Position numbers and translations under genes: made by a program | Assembly: GCF_000875775.1 (NCBI RefSeq) | Contig: NZ_CP010868.1 | Location: 434,001 to 498,000 of the forward strand | From: Nitrosopumilus piranensis | Lineage (GTDB): Archaea > Thermoproteota > Nitrososphaeria > Nitrososphaerales > Nitrosopumilaceae | Length of the DNA stretch: 64,000 nt | Direction of reading: 5' to 3' | Notes under the pieces: model-generated | Told to the model about the DNA's origin: nothing | What the model saw: only the letters and a program-made list of their open reading frames with translations | The model's database searches: none | Part shown: positions 8,087 to 16,786 of the stretch, in pieces | Layout: every line of letters starts with the position of its first letter | How positions within the stretch are numbered: position 1 is the first letter of the stretch

Positions 8087-8680
8087 ATGAGATTAATTCA
8101 ACGAATTTCAAATTACACACTTACAAAGTCTGATAATCTTGTACGTATCATATGTATTCTATCTGTTATTGGTCCAGTCATCACAGTTTCTGCAGGATTT
8201 TGGGATGCAATATCCCACCTTCAAAAAGAACCTGAATTCTTTTGGAGTCCATCTCACATGATTGTTTATACTGGAGTCTCAATGATCACTGCTGCTGCAA
8301 TATTGGGAGGGATACTGATAATTAGAAAATCAATAGACTCTTCTCTAAAAACTGGAATAAAACTAGTAATGGTCGGCTCTGTTATTCAAATAATTTCAGG
8401 ATTTGGTGATTCACTATCTCATGAAATATTTGGAATTGATGGTCTAGTATCTTGGTCTCATCAACCACTTGAATTGGGACTTGTATTAGGTTCACTTGGT
8501 GGATTGTTAATTTTAAAAAATAAAGAACACACAAAACTCAAAATATTACTGCCATTCTCAATTGTAACATTTTTGTTCTTTACAATATGGTTGGGATTTA
8601 ACCTAGTTCTAATTTTTGGACATATAATACAATGTATTCCTGTTTATGAAATATTCTCATCAGGTTGCGCCATTTTGTAA
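8087..8680 (+). CDS. Membrane protein with repeated Asp/His motifs
   Basis: 197 residues with about six transmembrane helices. Two internal motif copies are visible: GFWDAISH ... FWSPSHMIVYTG in the first half and GFGDSLSH ... SWSHQPLELGLVLG in the second. The conserved Asp/His pairs inside the membrane resemble metal- or haem-binding membrane proteins, and the internal symmetry suggests duplication of a three-helix unit. The 3' end overlaps the convergent gene at 8644 by 37 nt. Confidence 0.65.
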   Translation: MRLIQRISNYTLTKSDNLVRIICILSVIGPVITVSAGFWDAISHLQKEPEFFWSPSHMIVYTGVSMITAAAILGGILIIRKSIDSSLKTGIKLVMVGSVIQIISGFGDSLSHEIFGIDGLVSWSHQPLELGLVLGSLGGLLILKNKEHTKLKILLPFSIVTFLFFTIWLGFNLVLIFGHIIQCIPVYEIFSSGCAIL

Positions 8681-9135
8681 TTTTTAATTTTTAGATATGA
8701 CATTACTATCATAGCAATTGAGCCAACCAAAATCATTATTCCTGCAGGGATCATCTCTTTTGAATTTGTATTACCAAACTCTATCTCCAAACTAACTTGA
8801 TTTTTTGCCAAGTTTGTTACTTTTACAGTATATGCCCCACTTTCATTAAAATCAAAATATCCTACTGACATTCTTGTCTGAACAGTTTGCTCTTGAATTA
8901 CATTATCATTAACATCTAGAATCTGAACAAATATCTCCTGACCTGCAAATTCTGGCATGTGAACTTTGTAAAATCCAATATCTGTACCTGAAAACTCTAA
9001 TTTTATTTCAAAAGAACTTGATTGTTTTAAATTTGTTACATCCTGAATCTTTTCAGTCTCTGCAAAAACTATTGAAATCCAAACTGCTCCAACAATTATC
9101 AAAGCCAGTCCAATTTTTAATAGTGATACTTTCAC
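8644..9135 (-). CDS. Surface protein with beta domain and C-terminal membrane anchor
   Basis: 163 residues: N-terminal signal (LLKIGLALIIVGAVWISIVFA), a strand-rich extracellular domain (about 35-125) and a C-terminal transmembrane helix (GIMILVGSIAMIVMSYL) followed by a short cytoplasmic tail. This emp24/PPC-like layout is common among archaeal surface proteins. It converges with and overlaps the membrane protein at 8087-8680. Function unknown. Confidence 0.6.
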   Translation of the reverse strand: MKVSLLKIGLALIIVGAVWISIVFAETEKIQDVTNLKQSSSFEIKLEFSGTDIGFYKVHMPEFAGQEIFVQILDVNDNVIQEQTVQTRMSVGYFDFNESGAYTVKVTNLAKNQVSLEIEFGNTNSKEMIPAGIMILVGSIAMIVMSYLKIKNYKMAQPDENIS

Positions 9136-9178
9136 TTCGTTCTTGTGGAAAATTATTTGCTTAATAAGATAATCTAAA

Positions 9179-9252
9179 GGGCTCGGAGGGCTTCGATCCC
9201 TCGACCTGGCGGTTCGAAGCCGCCCGCACTATCCAGGCTGTGCAACGAGTCC
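9179..9252 (-). tRNA. tRNA-Arg (anticodon TCG)
   Basis: Read on the minus strand, a 74-nt cloverleaf can be folded. The anticodon stem is GGCGG/CCGCC with loop CTTCGAA, giving anticodon TCG (reads CGA). The T stem is GAGGG/CCCTC with loop ATCGAAG. The acceptor stem GGACTCG/CGAGCCC has one A-C mismatch at the third pair. No CCA is encoded. The gene occupies the start of a longer reading frame of the opposite-strand aminotransferase. Confidence 0.9.
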
Positions 9253-9296
9253 AAACAAGTAAGAATTTAACAGGCCTAAATATCTGTCTAGATACT

Positions 9297-10472
9297 TTGA
9301 AGGTATCAAAAAAAGTAGCAGGTGTAGAGTATGCAATTAGAGATATTGTTCTAGCTGCAAGAAAAGTGCAACAAAAAGGAATCAAAGTCGATTACCTTAA
9401 CATTGGTGATCCTGTGCAATTTGGTTTTCAGCCACCTGATAATGTTAAACAAGCTTTGATTGATGCAATCAACAAAGGCGAAAACTACTATTCTACTTCT
9501 GAAGGTCTTTTGGAATTAAGACAAGAGATTGCAAAAAAAGAAAATGCCAAAGGATTATCCATATCTGCTGATGAAATTCTAGTAACAAATGGAGTCTCAG
9601 AAGGACTAGACATGGTAATTTCATCAATTGTTGAAGAAGGAGATGAAGTATTACTTCCAGGACCATATTATCCACCTTATGCATCCTATGTCAGATTACA
9701 TGGTGGTGTACCCGTAGAATTTGCAGTTGACTTGGAAAATTCTACTCCTGATATTGATGATATAAAATCCAAAATTACTTCAAAAACTGTTGCCATCTGT
9801 TTGATTAGTCCAAACAACCCAACAGGAGTTGTATTTAATGAAAAATCCCTCAAAGAGTTAGTAGAGATTGCAAATCAGCATAATCTCTACATTATTTGTG
9901 ATGAAATCTATGATCAAATTATCTTTGATGAAAAATTTGTAGGAATTGGCAAAGTTGCAGGAGACTCTCCAGTAATTGTTCTAAATGGTTTTTCCAAAGT
10001 CCATTTGATGTCTGGATGGAGAATTGGCTATATTGCATTTAACAATTCACCAAAACTTGATGCAATACGCGAGAATCTTCCAAAACTAGCTCGAGTACGA
10101 ATTGCAACTAGTTTGCCTGTTCAACATGCTGCATTAGAGTCATTAAAAGGGCCTCAAAATTATATCTCTAACTTTGTTTCTGAAATTAAAAAGCGTAGAG
10201 ACTTGGTTGTAAAACGATTAAATGAGATGCCTGGACTTTCTTGCCCAAATCCTAAAGGTGCATTTTATGCATTTCCGAAAATTGAAGACAATAGATTTAG
10301 GACAGACAAAGAATTTGTTACAAAATTACTAGAATCAAAAGGAGTTTTAACTGTACATGGGTCTGGCTTTGGAGAGAAATATGGTAGTGGTCATTTCCGA
10401 TTGGTATATCTTCCTAGTCTTGAAATTTTAGATTCAGCAATGAACAAGATTGAAGAATTTGTTACTCAATAA
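9297..10472 (+). CDS. Class I pyridoxal-phosphate aminotransferase (Asp/Ala type)
   Basis: Transfers amino groups between an amino acid and a 2-oxo acid. Seen: the NNPTG motif, DEIYDQIIF, the lysine motif NGFSKVHLMSGWRIGY (the Lys forms the Schiff base with PLP) and a C-terminal FRLVYLP. I choose TTG at 9297 (391 aa, MKVSKKVAGVEYAIRD) because an ATG at 9240 would place the N-terminus inside the tRNA-Arg gene. Substrate is probably aspartate or alanine, by similarity to AspC/AlaT types. Overlaps the convergent gene by 7 nt. Confidence 0.85.
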   Translation: MKVSKKVAGVEYAIRDIVLAARKVQQKGIKVDYLNIGDPVQFGFQPPDNVKQALIDAINKGENYYSTSEGLLELRQEIAKKENAKGLSISADEILVTNGVSEGLDMVISSIVEEGDEVLLPGPYYPPYASYVRLHGGVPVEFAVDLENSTPDIDDIKSKITSKTVAICLISPNNPTGVVFNEKSLKELVEIANQHNLYIICDEIYDQIIFDEKFVGIGKVAGDSPVIVLNGFSKVHLMSGWRIGYIAFNNSPKLDAIRENLPKLARVRIATSLPVQHAALESLKGPQNYISNFVSEIKKRRDLVVKRLNEMPGLSCPNPKGAFYAFPKIEDNRFRTDKEFVTKLLESKGVLTVHGSGFGEKYGSGHFRLVYLPSLEILDSAMNKIEEFVTQ

Positions 10473-10867
10473 CTCCACACAGAAATCTTTTCAGGAACAA
10501 TCTCAATAATACAGTCAGTATCATCAAGTAATTCTTTTGCTGATTTATTTTCTAGTGTCTTAAAGTATCGCAGTAGAATATTTTTTGCAATTGATTTTAC
10601 TTTAGATTCTTTTAATATCAGATTTGCTTTTCCTTGTCCCATGACACCATAGATGTTAGGTGCATTAATTCCTGTATCTATACAAAAAGAGACTTTGTTG
10701 TTTTTCTTTGCGTTTTTTGCCTTTTGTGTTCTAGTGTTTGTGCCTATGTAGATTTTTTTTGCGCTATATCTATACCAAACAGGAACAATATGTGGTGTCT
10801 TGTTTTTTCCAACAGTAGCTAAACGCAGTATCTTTTGTGTTTTTAGAAATTCATCTTTTTTGCTCAT
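10466..10867 (-). CDS. PPOX-type flavin/F420-binding protein
   Basis: 133 residues of the pyridoxamine-phosphate-oxidase-like split barrel: LATVGKNKTPHIVPVWYRY, then KKIYIGTNTRTQKAKNAKKN and VSFCID. Members bind FMN or F420 and reduce small substrates. An F420-dependent NADP reductase lies nearby on the same strand, which makes F420 plausible as cofactor, but the sequence does not decide this. Its start overlaps the upstream gene (10851) by 17 nt, so the two are co-translated. Confidence 0.75.
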   Translation of the reverse strand: MSKKDEFLKTQKILRLATVGKNKTPHIVPVWYRYSAKKIYIGTNTRTQKAKNAKKNNKVSFCIDTGINAPNIYGVMGQGKANLILKESKVKSIAKNILLRYFKTLENKSAKELLDDTDCIIEIVPEKISVWSY

Positions 10868-11084
10868 GTCTTCTAAATCCTAATGCTATCATAAAAATAC
10901 CAAATGCAAGCATTGCCATTGATACTTTTTCATTAGTAATATCTCCATTCAATAAAAATTCCTCAACAAATTCTGGTCCCCATATCAATAGCTGTCTGAC
11001 TAGCACTATTCCTGCCATTACAGAAAATAAAACTCCAATAGCCGTATACCAATTTCTGCCTCGCCTATAGTATTCGTGACTCAT
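10851..11084 (-). CDS. Small two-helix membrane protein
   Basis: 77 residues with helices at about 12-33 and 52-70 and a positively charged C-terminus (RRHEQKR). It lies between the F420 reductase gene (15 nt upstream) and the PPOX gene (17-nt overlap) on the minus strand, so the three form an operon. No family recognised. Confidence 0.6.
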   Translation of the reverse strand: MSHEYYRRGRNWYTAIGVLFSVMAGIVLVRQLLIWGPEFVEEFLLNGDITNEKVSMAMLAFGIFMIALGFRRHEQKR

Positions 11085-11099
11085 GATAAAAGAACTGAC

Positions 11100-11771
11100 T
11101 TAGATAATTTTGATTCCAGGATTTTTTATCTTGTTTTGAATCATTGCATTAAGTAGCAATGGTGTTGACATTTCTGCAAGATATGACAATTCAATTGGTC
11201 CCAAGTAAATTGATCTTAATCCCTTAATTTCATCAATTAAGGTATTGACTACACCTACTGCCTCTTTGTCATCTCCACAAACAAAAATGTCATAATCTAG
11301 TTCCAAAGTCGGATTTACAAGTTTCTTTTCTGAAATTACATGAAATGCAGAAACCAATTTTGATTTGTTTTTCATGTGGTTTGATACTAATTTGTATGAG
11401 AATGGTTTGTTATCTTTAATTGAAACACACTCAAACCCCACATCTGTTTTAGTCATTGGAACAATTGGTGATACTATAACACAATCATCTTTGACTTCTG
11501 GCAATATTCCAGAACACACTGAATCAATGTTTTCGTAGGGAATTGATAAAATCAATACGTCACTTTCTTTTGCAACTGAAACATTATCACTTCCTGAAAT
11601 ACTTCCTTTAATTTCTCCAAATGCTTCTTTTGCTAAATTTGTATATTCTGAAGCTGATTCTGCTGCTCTTGCAGCATCTCTAGAGCCAACTATTACATCA
11701 TGATTTTGTGACCATCTTAGAGCAAAACCTTTGCCCATTCCGCCGGTTCCACCAATAATTCCTACTTTCAT
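11100..11771 (-). CDS. npdG: F420-dependent NADP reductase
   Basis: Moves hydride between reduced F420 and NADP. The 223-residue length fits the family. The N-terminal nucleotide fold is clear: KVGIIGGTGGMGKGFALRW, then VIVGSRDAARA (NADP 2'-phosphate site), VLILSIPYENI, and a C-terminal domain with ELSYLAEMSTPLLLN. It is first of the minus-strand operon with the small membrane protein and the PPOX-type protein. F420 is made and used by ammonia-oxidising archaea, which fits the inferred host. Confidence 0.88.
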   Translation of the reverse strand: MKVGIIGGTGGMGKGFALRWSQNHDVIVGSRDAARAAESASEYTNLAKEAFGEIKGSISGSDNVSVAKESDVLILSIPYENIDSVCSGILPEVKDDCVIVSPIVPMTKTDVGFECVSIKDNKPFSYKLVSNHMKNKSKLVSAFHVISEKKLVNPTLELDYDIFVCGDDKEAVGVVNTLIDEIKGLRSIYLGPIELSYLAEMSTPLLLNAMIQNKIKNPGIKII

Positions 11772-11821
11772 GATTAACTACAGACAATGTTATTATTATC
11801 TCTATTTGAATTTCGATTGAA

Positions 11822-12445
11822 TTGGGACAGATAATTTTTCTAAGACACGGTCAGGCAAAAAATAACACTGAACGAATCCTGGCAGGTAGAACCGAAGGTG
11901 TTCCGTTAACTGATGTTGGGGAACAACAAGCACAGCATACTGCAGAACTACTTGAGCATATGAATATCTCTGCAATTTATTCAAGTCCTATTCAAAGAGC
12001 AAAACACACTGCAGAAATTGTTGGAAAACATAACTCACTTGATGTCAAAATTGATGAAAGATTAATCGAACTTGATATGGGAAAATTTACTGGTATGGCT
12101 TATGATGAAATATTCAATGATCATGGAAATGTCTTTATGAAATTTTATGAAGGTGATCTTGAAATTGCACACAACGGCGTAGAAACTTTTGATCAGGTTA
12201 GAAAGAGAGTATTAGGAATAGTAGATCATGTGGTTGAAAAACATCCTGATGAAAATATTGTACTAGTAACTCACATGGACCCAATCAAAGCAATGCTTTC
12301 AACAGTAGTTGACTTGTCTCCTACAAACCTCTTTGAGTTAATTATAGCAAATGCATCATTGAATCTCTTTAGGGAAAATAAACGCAAGTTTTCAATTTCA
12401 GGACTTAATGTAATGCATCCAACTCGTTTCGATCAAGGTTGGTAG
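11822..12445 (+). CDS. Histidine phosphatase superfamily protein
   Basis: 207 residues from TTG. Catalytic motifs of the phosphoglycerate-mutase-like branch are visible: FLRHGQAKNN (RHG with the phosphorylated His), SSPIQRAKHTA (second Arg), ELDMGKFTGM (acid residue) and VTHMDPIKAM (second His). It may act as a phosphatase on a sugar or nucleotide phosphate, or as a broad phosphatase; true mutase activity cannot be inferred. Divergent from npdG. Confidence 0.85.
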   Translation: MGQIIFLRHGQAKNNTERILAGRTEGVPLTDVGEQQAQHTAELLEHMNISAIYSSPIQRAKHTAEIVGKHNSLDVKIDERLIELDMGKFTGMAYDEIFNDHGNVFMKFYEGDLEIAHNGVETFDQVRKRVLGIVDHVVEKHPDENIVLVTHMDPIKAMLSTVVDLSPTNLFELIIANASLNLFRENKRKFSISGLNVMHPTRFDQGW

Positions 12446-12463
12446 CTAATAATCTTGAAAACC

Positions 12464-12471
12464 CTTAAATA
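12464..12471 (+). promoter_or_regulatory. TATA box of the terminal oxidase cluster
   Basis: CTTAAATA preceded by an A-rich BRE-like AAAACC lies 30 nt before ATG 12501. This is the usual archaeal spacing for a start a few bases upstream of, or at, the first codon. Confidence 0.5.
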
Positions 12472-12500
12472 GAAATCATAGGTCACGACAGTCATTCACT

Positions 12501-12761
12501 ATGAAGGGTATAGTCGGGTTATTCTTAGTATTGGCAGTTTTAGTAATGGTTCCTGCTATAGAGTATGCATTTGCTGCAGGTGATGAACCAGGTGAATATC
12601 TTGATCGCAGAGTGATTATTTGGAATTTATTCTTTAGAATGATGACTATTGCATTTGTAGTTGGTGCCGTTGTTTCAGGTACTATTATTTGGCAAGTTTG
12701 GAGATTCAGAGAATCCCATCCAAAAGCAAAACCAACTCCATATGAGGGGACTGACTGGTAG
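12501..12761 (+). CDS. Oxidase subunit II, N-terminal membrane half (split)
   Basis: 86 residues: a signal-like helix (residues 3-24), the mature start AAGDEPGEYLDRR and a single transmembrane helix (40-66) followed by WRFRESHPKAKP. This matches the N-terminal anchor region of cytochrome oxidase subunit II, but the reading frame stops before the CuA domain, which is encoded separately 3 nt downstream. The two products probably assemble with subunit I in the membrane. Confidence 0.75.
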   Translation: MKGIVGLFLVLAVLVMVPAIEYAFAAGDEPGEYLDRRVIIWNLFFRMMTIAFVVGAVVSGTIIWQVWRFRESHPKAKPTPYEGTDW

Positions 12762-12763
12762 AA

Positions 12764-13195
12764 ATGGGTGGACATTCTAACTGGCCTGAATGGATTTACG
12801 TTGGAGTAGTTATAGCTCTAATGTGTTGGGTAGGTGCAGAAGCTTGGGAAGCTGAAAGACTTGTAGAGCATGTACCAGAAGGTGCTGAAATTATCAAAGT
12901 CACAGGACAACAATGGTTCTGGACTTTTGAACATGAAGATGGAACAAAAGAAATTGGTGAACTACATGTAGAAAAAGGCAAAGCCTACAAATTTGAAATT
13001 CATTCCAAAGATGTTAATCACTCATTTAACATTCACGATTATGTTGTTTTGATGGATGCAATTCCTGGTAGAGTAAATACCGTATGGTTTGCACCTACTG
13101 ATGTTGGTGAACATGATATTCAATGCAGAGAATATTGTGGATTGATTCACTATAACATGCGTGGAACATTAATTGTGGAGGAGCCAAAATCTTGA
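12764..13195 (+). CDS. ctaC: Oxidase subunit II, CuA domain (split)
   Basis: 143 residues: one transmembrane helix (about 10-28) then the external CuA cupredoxin domain. The binuclear copper ligands are present: His86 in VNHSFN, then Cys121, Glu123, Cys125, His129 and Met132 in CREYCGLIHYNM. The aromatic QQWFWTF strand is the electron path to haem a. It accepts electrons from blue copper proteins and passes them to subunit I. Start is ATG 12764, just after the stop of the anchor half. Confidence 0.92.
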   Translation: MGGHSNWPEWIYVGVVIALMCWVGAEAWEAERLVEHVPEGAEIIKVTGQQWFWTFEHEDGTKEIGELHVEKGKAYKFEIHSKDVNHSFNIHDYVVLMDAIPGRVNTVWFAPTDVGEHDIQCREYCGLIHYNMRGTLIVEEPKS

Positions 13196-13232
13196 TAACG
13201 CTTTTATCCATATCACTGGAGGGAATTAACAC

Positions 13233-14759
13233 ATGGTTCTAGAATTACAAAAACCACGCCCAATTTGGCAAATTATGTTCTCAACACACCACACTGATGT
13301 TGGTTTACTTTATCTTATCATGTCATTAGGGTTCTTATTTTTGGGTGGTGCATTAGCACTTGCAATCAGAGCTGAATTGTTCTTGCCTGGTGCACAAATT
13401 ATTGGCGATGCAATGACCTTTAACAGAATTTTCACAGTTCACGGAACCACATTGATCTTCTTGTTTATCATTCCATTTGCATCAGCTGTTGGTAACTACT
13501 TTGTTCCAATTATGGTTAGATACAAAGACATGGCATATCCAAAACTCAACGCAATAGCATTTTGGATGATTCCTCCTTCTGGAGCCCTTATTTGGTTGGG
13601 ATTTGCAGACTTTACTTGGTATGCTACACCTCCTTACTCTATTATCAGTGCCCCAGGACCAGCTGCTGACATGTGGATATTTGGACTAAAGATTTTAGGC
13701 ATATCTTCTGTTCTTGGTTCAATTAATTTTGTTGTTACAATTCTCAAATGTAAACATCCAGACATGTCAATTGGTCAAGTCCCACTATTGGCATGGTCAT
13801 TCTTGTCATCTTCATTGATTATTCTTGTTGCAATCCCAACATTTGCAGCAGCATTGTTGATGCTTTTGACTGACAGACTTGGTGTTACTGGATTCTTTAA
13901 TCCTGCAATGGGTGGGGATCCAATTGCATACGCACACTTGTTCTGGTTTACATTCCATCCTGAAGTGTATGTTCTTGTCATTCCAGCTATTGGTATGATG
14001 TATGAGATTATTCCAAGATTCTCAAGAAAACCAATCTATAGTTTTAACTCTGGTATCTTTGCATTCGTGTTATTATCCATTGTAGGATTCTCATCATGGG
14101 CACACCACATGTATGCAACCGGAATGTCATTTACTGAAAAGACTGTATTTATGGTTGGAACACTTGCAGCAGTTCCAGCATCTGCAATGCACGTCTATAA
14201 TTTCATTGCAACAATGTGGAATGGCAGAATCAAGTTTTCAACTCCTATGATGTGGGCAGTTGGTGGAATTGCATTATTCTTCTCTGCAGGTGCAGGTGGT
14301 GTTGCAAATGCTGCTATGCCATTAGACTTTACAACTCATGATACTTACTGGGTAGTTGGACACTTCCATCTCTTTGTGATGGGAACCATTGCATTTGGTT
14401 CAATTGGTTATCTTTACTACATGTATCCATATGTCACAGGAAGAATGTATAATGAAACAATGGGTAAGATTCACTTTATCATGTCCTTCATAGGAACTGT
14501 TTTGGTATTCTTTACTCAACACGTACTTGGGTTATACGGAATGCCAAGAAGAATCTTTGACTACCCCCCAATCCCAGAATGGATTGCAATGAACCAAATT
14601 GCATCAGTTGGTGCAATGATTATTGGGGTCAGTATGGTGATATTTTTGATAAACATGATTTACAGCGCCGGAAAGGGAGAGCCTGCAAACACAGAGGATC
14701 CATTTGGTGTTGGAGGTAAATACTACTATCCATTTGAGGCAAAGAACCCATCCCATTAG
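13233..14759 (+). CDS. ctaD: Haem-copper oxidase subunit I
   Basis: 508 residues, about 12 helices; the catalytic subunit of the A-type terminal oxidase that reduces O2 to water and pumps protons. Seen: VHGTTLIF (low-spin haem His), TFHPEVYVLVIP (CuB His and the cross-linked Tyr), SWAHHMYATG (two CuB His) and HDTYWVVGHFHLFVMG (haem a3 and haem a His). A GGAGGG ribosome site lies 11 nt before the ATG. It follows the split subunit II and precedes the double cupredoxin gene. Confidence 0.96.
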   Translation: MVLELQKPRPIWQIMFSTHHTDVGLLYLIMSLGFLFLGGALALAIRAELFLPGAQIIGDAMTFNRIFTVHGTTLIFLFIIPFASAVGNYFVPIMVRYKDMAYPKLNAIAFWMIPPSGALIWLGFADFTWYATPPYSIISAPGPAADMWIFGLKILGISSVLGSINFVVTILKCKHPDMSIGQVPLLAWSFLSSSLIILVAIPTFAAALLMLLTDRLGVTGFFNPAMGGDPIAYAHLFWFTFHPEVYVLVIPAIGMMYEIIPRFSRKPIYSFNSGIFAFVLLSIVGFSSWAHHMYATGMSFTEKTVFMVGTLAAVPASAMHVYNFIATMWNGRIKFSTPMMWAVGGIALFFSAGAGGVANAAMPLDFTTHDTYWVVGHFHLFVMGTIAFGSIGYLYYMYPYVTGRMYNETMGKIHFIMSFIGTVLVFFTQHVLGLYGMPRRIFDYPPIPEWIAMNQIASVGAMIIGVSMVIFLINMIYSAGKGEPANTEDPFGVGGKYYYPFEAKNPSH

Positions 14760-14771
14760 GAGATAAATGAA

Positions 14772-15734
14772 ATGAGTCACGATACACAAACAGTTTACAG
14801 AACAACTCCAGCAAGAACTGGAAAAATGATGGCAATAATGCTAGGAATCTGTATTGTTGGTGGTGCCATCTTCTTTTCACTTTGGGATTATTGGATTTCA
14901 GAACCTGCACCAGTTGTTGCAATGATGGCAGGTGAAGCAGATCATGCTGCACCAGTAGCTGCAACAGGCAAGACAATTACATCTGATCTTTCGTTTGTTG
15001 AATCATCTGACTTTAGGACTTTGGCATTTAATGCATTACCCGGGGAACCTGATAACAATCCAACAATCAACATGAATGTTGGTGATAAAGTAATCTTTAA
15101 CGTAGTTAATGATGGAGTTTCCTTCCACGCATTTGGTGTTACAAAAGACACTGAAGGATTTGGTGGAATTATCCCAGGCTCTGAAATTGCATCACCATCA
15201 AATCCACTAAAGGCAGGTGAAAGTGGAACTTCAGAATTTGTTGCAGGTGAAGAAGGTACATACTATTACATCTGTACTGTTCCTGGTCATAGGGAACAAG
15301 GAATGGTTGGTGAAATCATAGTTGGACCTGCTCAAGGTGGTAGTAGTTCTGGTGTTGCAGCAGCTCCAACAGGAGTTTCTCATGACTTTACTTTGGACTT
15401 TGTAGAATCTGATGATTTTAGAACATTAGCATTTAATGCATTACCAGGAGAAGATGGTAACAATCCTGAAATTCGTGTAAACTCTGGTGATGAGGTTACC
15501 ATTACATCTGCAAATAATGGAAAATCATTTCATGCATTTGGAGTAGTTGCAAACCCTGAAGACTTTAACAATATACTTTGGAATTCTGAAATTGCAGCAG
15601 CATCCAACCCTCTAAAACCTGGTGAAAGTGGAAGTACTACTTTTACTGCTGGTGCACCTGGTACATACTATTACATCTGTACAGTTCCTGGACATGCATT
15701 ACAAGGCATGGTAGGTAACTTCATAGTAGAATAA
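14772..15734 (+). CDS. Membrane-anchored double cupredoxin (plastocyanin-like)
   Basis: 320 residues: an N-terminal helix (17-40) anchors two tandem plastocyanin-like domains (about 70-185 and 205-320). Both keep complete type 1 copper ligands: His119, Cys168, His173, Met178 and His254, Cys303, His308, Met313, each in SFHAFGV and YYICTVPGH-x4-GM. The two domains are close copies, so they come from an internal duplication. It is probably the soluble-side electron donor to CuA of the neighbouring oxidase. A GGAG ribosome site precedes the ATG. Confidence 0.9.
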   Translation: MSHDTQTVYRTTPARTGKMMAIMLGICIVGGAIFFSLWDYWISEPAPVVAMMAGEADHAAPVAATGKTITSDLSFVESSDFRTLAFNALPGEPDNNPTINMNVGDKVIFNVVNDGVSFHAFGVTKDTEGFGGIIPGSEIASPSNPLKAGESGTSEFVAGEEGTYYYICTVPGHREQGMVGEIIVGPAQGGSSSGVAAAPTGVSHDFTLDFVESDDFRTLAFNALPGEDGNNPEIRVNSGDEVTITSANNGKSFHAFGVVANPEDFNNILWNSEIAAASNPLKPGESGSTTFTAGAPGTYYYICTVPGHALQGMVGNFIVE

Positions 15735-15736
15735 TT

Positions 15737-16180
15737 TTGGCAATTCAATATCTTGCATTAGCAACAATGATAGTTTTGTATTCACTAATGTTTCTAGGTG
15801 GATATATCTCAGCTGCCGGACTAGGTCTTACATGTCCTGAATGGCCATTATGTCCAAATGGTATAATGCCATCTGAAGAATATCTTATTGAGTGGATTCA
15901 TAGATTAGCAGCAGCTACTACTGGTACTTTGGTTATTGCAACTATGGTTGCAAGCTTTATCAACAAAAAGGCTGATAGAAAAATCAAAATTACAAGTTCC
16001 CTTGCAACAGTATTTGTTATTACACAAATTACTCTAGGTGCCTTGGTAATTGATTTAAAACTACATGCAGTTCTAGTCGCAATTCATTTAGGAATTGGCA
16101 TATTGCTCTTCTCAATGGTATTGCTAACTACATTATTTGCATTTAGAATCTCACGAATTCCATTAGAATCTAGGGTTTAG
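15737..16180 (+). CDS. ctaA: Half-size haem A synthase (CtaA/Cox15-like)
   Basis: 147 residues with four helices, about half the bacterial length, as in other archaeal CtaA proteins. Seen: GGYISAAGLGLTCPEWPLCP with the paired Cys and WP motif, EWIHRLAAATTG (haem His) and a later LHAVLVAIHLGIG (second His). It converts haem O to haem A for subunit I. TTG start 3 nt after the cupredoxin stop. The short form probably works as a dimer. Confidence 0.85.
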   Translation: MAIQYLALATMIVLYSLMFLGGYISAAGLGLTCPEWPLCPNGIMPSEEYLIEWIHRLAAATTGTLVIATMVASFINKKADRKIKITSSLATVFVITQITLGALVIDLKLHAVLVAIHLGIGILLFSMVLLTTLFAFRISRIPLESRV

Positions 16181-16691
16181 ATTTTCCAAAAATTTTTGGC
16201 ACATAGATATACAAGACTACACCTGTAAGTGACAAAGCTCCTACAGTAATTGCTGCAAAGAAAATATACCCAAATGGGCTTTGAGTCCCCATGTTGAACT
16301 TGTAGGTAATAACCTCTGGATTATTTGGCATATCATACAAGTATAATTCCACAATATGATTTCCTGAATTTCTCCAAACATAATCAAAATCCCAATGTGA
16401 TCCCTCTATTGACTTGGGAGGTATGGCATCCACTTGTTTTTCATTATAAAATATCTTAATTCCCATAGTAAATCTGTCGACTTCTTCGTAATCAAATCCC
16501 TCAGTTACTCTGATCATAAATTGAGATGGCTCATTAATTTGTGGAAATTCAGGAGCTGTTGCTACTTGAACTCTATACCCTGAATCAAACTTTTCAGCAG
16601 AGTTAAACATTGAATGAGCATAAACATCATTTGCTCCAATTATTGAAAACAATACCAAAACTGAGAAAATGACAGATCGCTTTTTTTCCAT
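16170..16691 (-). CDS. Secreted protein with C-terminal anchor
   Basis: 173 residues: signal peptide (VIFSVLVLFSIIGANDVYA, cleaved before HSMFNSAEKF), a strand-rich domain (30-130) and a C-terminal helix (FFAAITVGALSLTGVVLYIY). The layout (export, mature His start, beta domain, anchor) matches that of 47759-48469, and copper- or oxidase-related functions are conceivable given the neighbour cluster, but no ligand set is clear. It overlaps ctaA tail to tail by 11 nt. Confidence 0.55.
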   Translation of the reverse strand: MEKKRSVIFSVLVLFSIIGANDVYAHSMFNSAEKFDSGYRVQVATAPEFPQINEPSQFMIRVTEGFDYEEVDRFTMGIKIFYNEKQVDAIPPKSIEGSHWDFDYVWRNSGNHIVELYLYDMPNNPEVITYKFNMGTQSPFGYIFFAAITVGALSLTGVVLYIYVPKIFGKSKP

Positions 16692-16754
16692 TTAGAGTAT
16701 ACTAGAATTAGATGAATATATTGTAACTAGATTATTTCAGAAAATCTTCAAAAC

Positions 16755-16762
16755 CTTTAAAT
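16755..16762 (+). promoter_or_regulatory. TATA box of the SRPBCC gene
   Basis: CTTTAAAT with an upstream A-rich element lies 25 nt before the TTG at 16787, the spacing of a leaderless archaeal transcript. This supports TTG as the start. Confidence 0.5.
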
Positions 16763-16786
16763 CCTTATTGGCAAGACATTGAATCG

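Noticed and set aside
14629-14976. Minus-strand 115-aa ORF over ctaD/cupredoxin junction
   Set aside because: Antisense to two well-supported genes and lacking any motif or promoter.
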